Shown here: piece by piece, positions 59,586-64,000 of the stretch
Numbering within the stretch: position 1 is the stretch's first letter
Layout: each line of letters begins with the position of its first letter
Assembly (NCBI RefSeq): GCF_019880245.1
Contig: NZ_CP082286.1
Coordinates: forward strand, 948,521 to 1,012,520
DNA length: 64,000 bases
Direction of reading: 5' to 3'
Origin: Halobaculum roseum
GTDB taxonomy: Archaea > Halobacteriota > Halobacteria > Halobacteriales > Haloferacaceae
Program-made: the position numbers and the translations under genes
Notes under the pieces: model-generated
Databases searched by the model: none
The model's input: the letters and a program-made list of their open reading frames with translations, nothing else
What the model was told of the DNA's origin: nothing

Positions 59586-59660
59586 CCGTCGCCGACGCGG
59601 GTGGACCGGGCGGGGTGAGCGACGGGGCGCCGGACACCGCGTCGCGTCCGGACCCCCGAG

Positions 59661-59667
59661 CTTAAGT
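59661..59667 (+). promoter_or_regulatory. TATA-like box of the TFS gene
   Basis: CTTAAGT, 25-31 bases before the ATG at 59692, preceded by a purine-rich CCCCGAG where the BRE would lie. Leaderless transcript likely. Confidence 0.55.
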
Positions 59668-59691
59668 GCGAAGACGGCAGACCGAGGGGGT

Positions 59692-60018
59692 ATGGAATTC
59701 TGCGACGAGTGCGGCTCGATGATGAAAGCCGACGACGACACGTGGGTGTGCGGGTCGTGCGGTCACGAGGAGCTTCGCGACGAGGCGGCCGAGGCGGCGA
59801 TGACGACGACGCAGGGTCAGGAGGGCAGCACCGTGGTCGACGTCTCCGAGATGGACCAGTCGGAGATCGGCCCGACGGTCGAGCAGAAGTGCCCCGAGTG
59901 CGACGAGGTGCGGACCGTGCGCTACGAGATGAAGCAGATCCGCTCGGCCGACGAGTCCGAGACGCGCTTCTTCACGTGCACCGAGTGCGGCCAGAAGTGG
60001 CGCGAGGACGACCACTAA
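59692..60018 (+). CDS. tfs: Transcription factor S (TFS, RPA12/TFIIS-like)
   Basis: A 108-residue RNA polymerase cleavage factor that restarts backtracked polymerase. Two zinc ribbons are intact: CDECG...CGSCG near the N-terminus and CPECDE...CTECGQ near the end. The catalytic acidic loop is RSADESET with the Asp-Glu pair. Length and layout are those of archaeal TFS. Confidence 0.95.
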   Translation: MEFCDECGSMMKADDDTWVCGSCGHEELRDEAAEAAMTTTQGQEGSTVVDVSEMDQSEIGPTVEQKCPECDEVRTVRYEMKQIRSADESETRFFTCTECGQKWREDDH

Positions 60019-60100
60019 GCTGCGGTCCGCGCGGCCCCGGTTCTTCCGACCCCGTCCCGTCCCGTGACCGGCCGGCGCCGTTGGCGCCGCTGTTGCCGCC

Positions 60101-60670
60101 TTACTCGCCGTCACCGGCGCGCTCGGCCTCGGCTTCGTCGGGGTCGACGACGCGCTTGCCAGTCTCCTGCGGGATGACACGCCGGTCGGCGTCCTCCCAC
60201 TCGCGCTCCAACTCCGCACCCTCGAACAGCCGGTCGAGGAAGACGGCGAGGCCGGCCACCTCCGAATGCGGCTGGTTCGTCACGCCCACGTTGTAGTCGG
60301 CCTCCTCGTAGAAGTCGAACGGTACCTTCTCGCCCCCGACGACGACGAGGAGGGGAGTTCCCTCGTCGACGGAGTCGGCGCGGACATCCGCCTCCACGTC
60401 CTGCACGCGCTCGCCGTACATCGTGAGATGAGCGACCGTTCCCTCCCAGTTGCGCGTGAACGCGCGCTGGTCGTCGCGCTGTTCGACGGCGAAGGGGCCG
60501 CCGAAGCGGTCGGTGATGTCGCGGATCGTCTCGGCGGACTGCCCGGCGTTGTCGGGGAGTATCACCCGGTCGGCGCCGAGCGCCCGCGCCGTCAGCCCCA
60601 CGTGGGTCGTCATCCGGTCGTCCCGCCCGGGGCGGTGGCCGTACCGGAGGACGACGACCTCGTCGTTCAT
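60101..60670 (-). CDS. trm56: tRNA (cytidine(56)-2'-O)-methyltransferase
   Basis: A 189-residue archaeal enzyme methylating the 2'-OH of C56 in the T-loop of tRNA; SPOUT fold. It shows VLRYGHRPGRDDRMTTHVGLTARALGAD at the N-terminus and, in the knotted part, LLVVVGGEKVPFDFYEEADYNVGVTNQPHSEVAGLAVFLDRL, which includes the SAM-binding G-G-E-K-V-P and N-Q-P-H-S-E-V-A. The start at 60670 fits the family; the longer upstream frame runs into a tandem repeat. Confidence 0.93.
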   Translation of the reverse strand: MNDEVVVLRYGHRPGRDDRMTTHVGLTARALGADRVILPDNAGQSAETIRDITDRFGGPFAVEQRDDQRAFTRNWEGTVAHLTMYGERVQDVEADVRADSVDEGTPLLVVVGGEKVPFDFYEEADYNVGVTNQPHSEVAGLAVFLDRLFEGAELEREWEDADRRVIPQETGKRVVDPDEAEAERAGDGE

Positions 60671-60772
60671 ACGCCGAGCAACGGCGCGCCCGCGTAAGGG
60701 CGGTTCGCTTTCGGCGGCGACGCGGCGAACCGGCGACGCCGAATCCGCGCGTCGTCGCCGTGCATCGTCGCC

Positions 60773-60890
60773 GTCGACATCGTCTCCACCGTCGACATCG
60801 TCTCCACCGTCGACATCGTCTCCACCGTCGACATCGTCTCCACCGTCGACATCGTCTCCACCGTCGACATCGTCTCCACCGTCGACACCG
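60773..60890. repeat. Tandem repeat, six perfect 18-base units
   Basis: GTCGACATCGTCTCCACC is repeated exactly six times (60773-60880) and followed by a partial unit. Because 18 is a multiple of three, every frame shows a six-residue repeat, which explains long false open frames on both strands. It sits in the gap between the divergent trm56 and SDR genes. Perfect identity implies recent slippage expansion. Units are contiguous with no spacers, so it is not a CRISPR array. Confidence 0.95.
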
Positions 60891-60951
60891 ACAGGCCGCC
60901 GACAGCATCGCCGCCGACGGCGCTTTCCGGGGCGAACTCCTTCGAGCCCAC

Positions 60952-61899
60952 ATGCGGAACTATCCGGAGGACATCGCGGGCGTCGACGACGAACGGTTGG
61001 TCGGCGAAACGGCGCTCGTGACCGGTTCGACCAGCGGGATCGGCCGGGAGGCGGCGCTGTCGCTCGGGCGCCTCGGCGCACACGTGATCGTCCACGGCCG
61101 CGACGAGGAGGCCGGCGCCGAGGTGGTCGAGGAGATCGACGCCGGCGTCAAAGAGGGAACGGCCGAGTTCGTCGCCGCCGACTTCGCGGATCCGGCCGAG
61201 GTCCGCGCGCTCGCGGACGCGACGCGGCGCGCCGCCGGCGACGACGGGCTCGACCTCCTTCTCAACAACGCGGGCGGCTACTTCCGCGAGGCGCGACGCA
61301 CCGATCTGGGCGTCGAGTACACCTTCCACGTGAACCACCTCGCGCCGTACCAGCTCACCGCCGAGTTGCTCGACGACCTCGCGGACGACGCGCGCGTCGT
61401 CACCACCGCCTCGGAGGCGCACCGAGGCGATCAGATCGACCTCGACGCCGTGGACTCGGTTGACGGCTTCTCCTCGTGGCGGGCGTACCAGCGCTCGAAG
61501 CTGGCGAACGTGCAGTTCGCCGCGGAATTAGGCCGTCGGCTGCGCGAGCGCGACGACCGCGGGATCACCTCGAACAGCTTCCACCCGGGCGCGATCCCCG
61601 GCTCGGGCTTCTTCCGGCACCTCCCCGGCCCGCTGTCGGGCGCGGCGAGCGCGCTCGGGCGGCTCCCGTTCGCGACGACGCCCGCCGAGGGGGCCGCCAC
61701 GGCGGTGTACCTCGCCGTCGCCGACGAGGTCGCCGACGCGACGGGGCGGTACTTCGCCGACTGCCGCGAGAGGAAGCCCTCGACGGAGGCGCAGGACCCG
61801 CGCGCGCAACGCCGGCTGTGGGAGGAGAGCGCCGATCTGCTCGGGATGGATGAACCGCTCTCGGCGCCCGTGGCCGACGAGGTCGAACCGACCGACTGA
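60952..61899 (+). CDS. Short-chain dehydrogenase/reductase (retinol-dehydrogenase-like)
   Basis: A 315-residue SDR of the RDH/WWOX-like group. Cofactor loop TGSTSGIG at 24-31, LLLNNAGGYF, the long-chain hallmark FHVNHLAPYQLTAELL, the catalytic Ser in VVTTASEAH and YQRSK for Tyr and Lys, all present. NADP(H) is likely from the H-G-R after strand 2. Substrate unknown, perhaps a lipid-derived alcohol or aldehyde. The frame upstream of 60952 is made of the 18-base repeat and is not likely coding. Confidence 0.9.
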   Translation: MRNYPEDIAGVDDERLVGETALVTGSTSGIGREAALSLGRLGAHVIVHGRDEEAGAEVVEEIDAGVKEGTAEFVAADFADPAEVRALADATRRAAGDDGLDLLLNNAGGYFREARRTDLGVEYTFHVNHLAPYQLTAELLDDLADDARVVTTASEAHRGDQIDLDAVDSVDGFSSWRAYQRSKLANVQFAAELGRRLRERDDRGITSNSFHPGAIPGSGFFRHLPGPLSGAASALGRLPFATTPAEGAATAVYLAVADEVADATGRYFADCRERKPSTEAQDPRAQRRLWEESADLLGMDEPLSAPVADEVEPTD

Positions 61900-61935
61900 G
61901 CCCGCTGTGTCGTTCCGCATGCGGCGACCGCAAGA

Positions 61936-61943
61936 CCTTTTCT
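61936..61943 (+). promoter_or_regulatory. TATA-like box of the sugar-epimerase gene
   Basis: CCTTTTCT, 23-30 bases before the ATG at 61966. Confidence 0.45.
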
Positions 61944-61965
61944 GCGCGCTCGCCCCCGCAACGGC

Positions 61966-62901
61966 ATGGACCTGACCGGAACCGCCGCCCTCGTCACGGG
62001 CGGCGGCGGCCTGATCGGATCACATCTCGCGGGACACCTCCAGTCGGAGTACGACGCGGACGTGCGCGTCGCCGACGACTTCTCGAAGGGCGAGCGCGAC
62101 CGGATCCCCGACGGCGTCGACGTGATCGAGGCCGACCTGACCGACGAGGCCGAGACGCGCGAGGCGGTGACCGCGGACCTGGACGTGGTCTTCCACCTCG
62201 CGGCGTACACGGACACGAACTTCGACGACGACCGGACGCTGTTCGAGGAGAACACCGAGATGACGTACAACGTCCTCGAGGCGATGGCGGACGCGGGCGT
62301 GTCGAACCTCGCGTTCACCTCCTCCTCCACCGTCTACGGCGAGGCACCCCGGCCGACGCCCGAGGACTACGCCCCGCTGGAGCCGATCAGCATCTACGGC
62401 TCCTCGAAGCTGGCCGACGAGGCGCTCATCTCCACGTACGCGAAGAGCTACGGGTTCTCGGCGTGGGTGTACCGCTTCGCCAACATCGTCGGCCCCTACC
62501 AGCGCGGGAACGTGATCCCCGACTTCATCCAGAAGCTGCAGGCCGACCCCGAGGAACTGGAGATCCTCGGCGACGGCCGCCAGGAGAAGTCGTACCTCCA
62601 CGTCACCGACTGCGTCGACGCGATGTGCCACGTCGTCGAGCACGGCGAGCGCGACCTCAACACGTACAACCTCGGCTCCAGGACCACGACCTCGGTGAAC
62701 CGCATCGCGGACATCGTGGCCGAGGAGATGGGCCTGGACCCCGCATACAGCTACACCGGCGGCGACCGCGGCTGGACCGGCGACGTGCCCAAGATGCGCC
62801 TCTCCGTCGAGAAGCTCGCCGCCCTCGGCTGGGAGCCGCCCGCCTCCAGCGACGACGCCGTCCGCGCCGCGACGCGGGACCTGCTCGCGGAGCTGCGCTG
62901 A
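61966..62901 (+). CDS. NAD-dependent sugar-nucleotide epimerase/dehydratase (GalE-like)
   Basis: A 311-residue extended SDR. ALVTGGGGLIGSHLAGHL is the NAD-binding loop, VFHLAAYTD follows strand 4, TSSSTVYGE carries the catalytic Ser/Thr, and YGSSK the Tyr-Lys pair. FANIVGPYQRGNVIPDFIQKL, and KSYLHVTDCVDAM and the later sugar-nucleotide part are typical of archaeal UDP-glucose 4-epimerase-like proteins used in surface glycan synthesis. Exact substrate not determinable. No glycosylation cluster adjoins it. Confidence 0.9.
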   Translation: MDLTGTAALVTGGGGLIGSHLAGHLQSEYDADVRVADDFSKGERDRIPDGVDVIEADLTDEAETREAVTADLDVVFHLAAYTDTNFDDDRTLFEENTEMTYNVLEAMADAGVSNLAFTSSSTVYGEAPRPTPEDYAPLEPISIYGSSKLADEALISTYAKSYGFSAWVYRFANIVGPYQRGNVIPDFIQKLQADPEELEILGDGRQEKSYLHVTDCVDAMCHVVEHGERDLNTYNLGSRTTTSVNRIADIVAEEMGLDPAYSYTGGDRGWTGDVPKMRLSVEKLAALGWEPPASSDDAVRAATRDLLAELR

Positions 62902-62945
62902 GGGTTCGGATCGGCGTGTGGAACTATTTACTCGGTAGTGAAAAA

Positions 62946-62951
62946 CTATTT
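62946..62951 (+). promoter_or_regulatory. TATA-like box before a small gene
   Basis: CTATTT, 25-30 bases before the ATG at 62976. A second AACTATTT lies about 20 bases further upstream, making a direct pair of TATA-like boxes in an AT-rich patch. Confidence 0.45.
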
Positions 62952-62975
62952 CGTGCCGGGGTTGTAGACGGTAGT

Positions 62976-63077
62976 ATGAACCGATACCGTCAGACAACCT
63001 ACGGGGACGCAGCCGACTCGATCCGCCGGATCAACGACCGCGCAATCTCGCTGGGGCGGCCCGCCGGCGACGACTGA
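62976..63077 (+). CDS. Possible 33-residue basic micro-protein
   Basis: An open frame of 33 residues starting MNRYRQTTYGDAADSIRRIND and ending LGRPAGDD. It is basic at the start, helical in the middle, and without Cys or hydrophobic span. Two good TATA-like boxes stand before it at the distance for a leaderless transcript, which is the main support. Family not recognised. Confidence 0.45.
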   Translation: MNRYRQTTYGDAADSIRRINDRAISLGRPAGDD

Positions 63078-63101
63078 ACGAGCGCGGACCGTCCGCTCCC
63101 G

Positions 63102-63455
63102 CTACTTCTCGCCGGGTACGACCACCGTCATCGACGCCGCTGCCTCGGCATCGGTCGCGGCCAGCGATCCGACGACCTCGTACTCGCCGGGTTCCGGCGA
63201 TGTCCACTCGCCCTCGTACTCGACGGTCGCCCCGGGTTCGACCGTCTCGCTCCCGAGCGCCATCGCGAACGCCCGCCCGTCGCTCCAGCGCCAGACCTCG
63301 TCGCCCTCGGCGTCGCGGGCGACGAACTCCGCGCGCTGGCCGTCGCTGAAGGAGAACTCGACCGCGTCGGGGCCGCCGTTCTCGACGGTGAGCGTGAGCG
63401 TGAGCCCCCCGTCGGTCGGTGCAACCGTGAGCGTCGGGTCCAGCGGCTCGCTCAT
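63102..63455 (-). CDS. BsuPI-type intracellular proteinase-inhibitor-like protein
   Basis: A 117-residue all-beta domain matching the BsuPI/IPI pattern: LTLTLTVENGGPDAVEFSFSDGQRAEFVARDAEGDEVWRWSDGRAFAMAL and EPGATVEYEGEWTSPEPGEYEVVGSL. In Bacillus such a protein inhibits an intracellular subtilisin. Here it sits 54 bases after a subtilisin-family gene on the same strand, which fits an enzyme and inhibitor pair. ATTCTTTTCAC about 25 bases before the ATG suggests its own promoter. No signal peptide, so it should act inside the cell. Confidence 0.85.
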   Translation of the reverse strand: MSEPLDPTLTVAPTDGGLTLTLTVENGGPDAVEFSFSDGQRAEFVARDAEGDEVWRWSDGRAFAMALGSETVEPGATVEYEGEWTSPEPGEYEVVGSLAATDAEAAASMTVVVPGEK

Positions 63456-63509
63456 ACTACCGGGTCGCCATGTCGTGAAAAGAATCCTCCGGTCGGACGG
63501 TCGGAACGC

Positions 63510-64000
63510 TCAGTCGTCGCCGGAGTCGTACCCGAGCGCCGCGGCCGTGTCGAGCAGGCCCGCACCCTGCTCGTTGTCCGCGAGTCCGAGGTCCTCCGCG
63601 CTGTCGGCGAGTCGCGAACGGGCCTCCGTGTTCGTGTACCCGTTCGCCATCAGCTGGGCCGCGGCGCCGGCGACGTGCGGCGTCGCCATCGACGTGCCGG
63701 AGAAGGTGTCGTAGCCGCCGGGGACCGTCGAGTAGATGTCGGTTCCGGGCGCGATCATCTCGACCTCGGGGCCCGTCGAGGAGAAGTTCGACAGCGAGTC
63801 GTCGCTCGCCGAGGACGACACCGCGATGCACTCGCCGTAGGCGGCCGGGTAGCCGACGCAGTCGGAGCAGGGGCCGGAGTTGCCCGCCGCGGCGACGAGG
63901 AGGACGCCGCGGTCGACCGCGTAGGAACACGCGTCCTTCACCGTCTGGGAGCCCGAGGAGGCCCCGAGACTCATCGACCCCACGTCCCAGCCCTGATCGG
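63510..64000 (-). CDS. S8 subtilisin-family serine protease (halolysin-like), C-terminal part
   Basis: The right edge cuts off the 5' part. The visible last 163 residues start in the S8 core (QGWDVGSMSLG), contain the oxyanion Asn in VAAAGNSG and the catalytic Ser in GTSMATPHVAGAAAQLMA, and end at residue DD shortly after LGLADNEQGAGLLDTAAAL, as in halolysin-type proteases without a long C-terminal extension. A Cys pair in GPCSDCVGY may bridge. Catalytic Asp and His lie outside the window. It precedes the BsuPI-like gene. Confidence 0.9.
   Translation of the reverse strand, partial: DQGWDVGSMSLGASSGSQTVKDACSYAVDRGVLLVAAAGNSGPCSDCVGYPAAYGECIAVSSSASDDSLSNFSSTGPEVEMIAPGTDIYSTVPGGYDTFSGTSMATPHVAGAAAQLMANGYTNTEARSRLADSAEDLGLADNEQGAGLLDTAAALGYDSGDD

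Noticed and set aside
60773-60890. Possible CRISPR array
   Set aside because: Repeats are contiguous 18-mers with no spacers, and no cas genes lie nearby.
60760-60951. N-terminal extension of the SDR gene through the 18-base repeat
   Set aside because: It would give a His/Arg repeat unlike any SDR N-terminus; the ATG at 60952 gives the normal length.

Overview
The window is chromosomal DNA from a halophilic archaeon (class Halobacteria, most like the Halorubrum/Haloplanus/Halobaculum side of the group). GC is high, the proteins are very acidic, and many genes have a TATA-like box 25-32 bases before the start codon, as in leaderless haloarchaeal transcripts. Archaeal information genes (TFE, TFS, NAC, SBDS, Trm56, an archaeal-type TrmI) and families restricted to haloarchaea (HEWD, DUF5787, DUF5789, DUF5797, DUF5803, TbsP/DUF5821) support this. 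I saw no rRNA, tRNA, CRISPR array or intact insertion sequence.

Layout. 0-2.1 kb: cut-off cupin gene, SnoaL-like gene and a divergent FilR1-type regulator. 2.5-8.4 kb: glycosyltransferase, PD-(D/E)XK-like protein, AhpD-like protein, small zinc finger, divergent FtsZ/tubulin-family protein, dihydrofolate reductase. 8.4-16.5 kb: a beta-oxidation pair, MATE exporter, small HExxH membrane protein, lipid kinase, SDR, AIRS-family protein. 16.5-23 kb: FG-GAP/UnbV protein, Gly/Met-rich protein, two GT4 glycosyltransferases, GNAT, MFS. 23-28.3 kb: membrane-anchored HTH protein coupled to a secreted subtilase-like protein that lacks the usual Asp, then a four-span membrane protein and an XPD-like Fe-S helicase. 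28-38 kb: methyltransferase, GNAT, HEWD, phosphoglycolate phosphatase, the TFE-DUF2110-DUF5803 operon, TbsP, NAC-TrmI, creatininase-hydratase pair. 38-46 kb: O-methyltransferase, orphan DNA methyltransferase, and a carbon block of methylmalonyl-CoA mutase, epimerase, acyl-CoA synthetase and acyl-CoA dehydrogenase. 46-48 kb: an AT-richer island with a DUF2182/DUF1326 pair and gene debris. 48-64 kb: NAD(P)HX repair, MoaC, SBDS, FUN14, HflX (probable frameshift), IMPase, thioredoxin, riboflavin-pathway reductase with an S10-like protein, NUDIX, DUF5787/5797/5789, enoyl-CoA hydratase, TFS, Trm56, SDR, sugar epimerase, and at the right edge a protease-inhibitor-like protein beside a cut-off subtilisin.

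The most interesting signal is not a protein. Two intergenic stretches (38182-38336 and 54644-54724) share conserved blocks of 14, 13 and 20 bases. Both can form the same two interleaved stems, at the same alignment positions. In one stem six of nine base pairs differ between the copies and every difference is compensated; in the other, one of seven is. Both have a TATA-like box on the minus strand at the right distance. This looks like a two-copy, pseudoknotted small RNA that I do not recognise.

Metabolically the window is weighted to acyl-CoA chemistry (two enoyl-CoA hydratases, 3-hydroxyacyl-CoA dehydrogenase, acyl-CoA dehydrogenase, acyl-CoA ligase, mutase and epimerase), which fits growth on fatty acids and propionyl-CoA.
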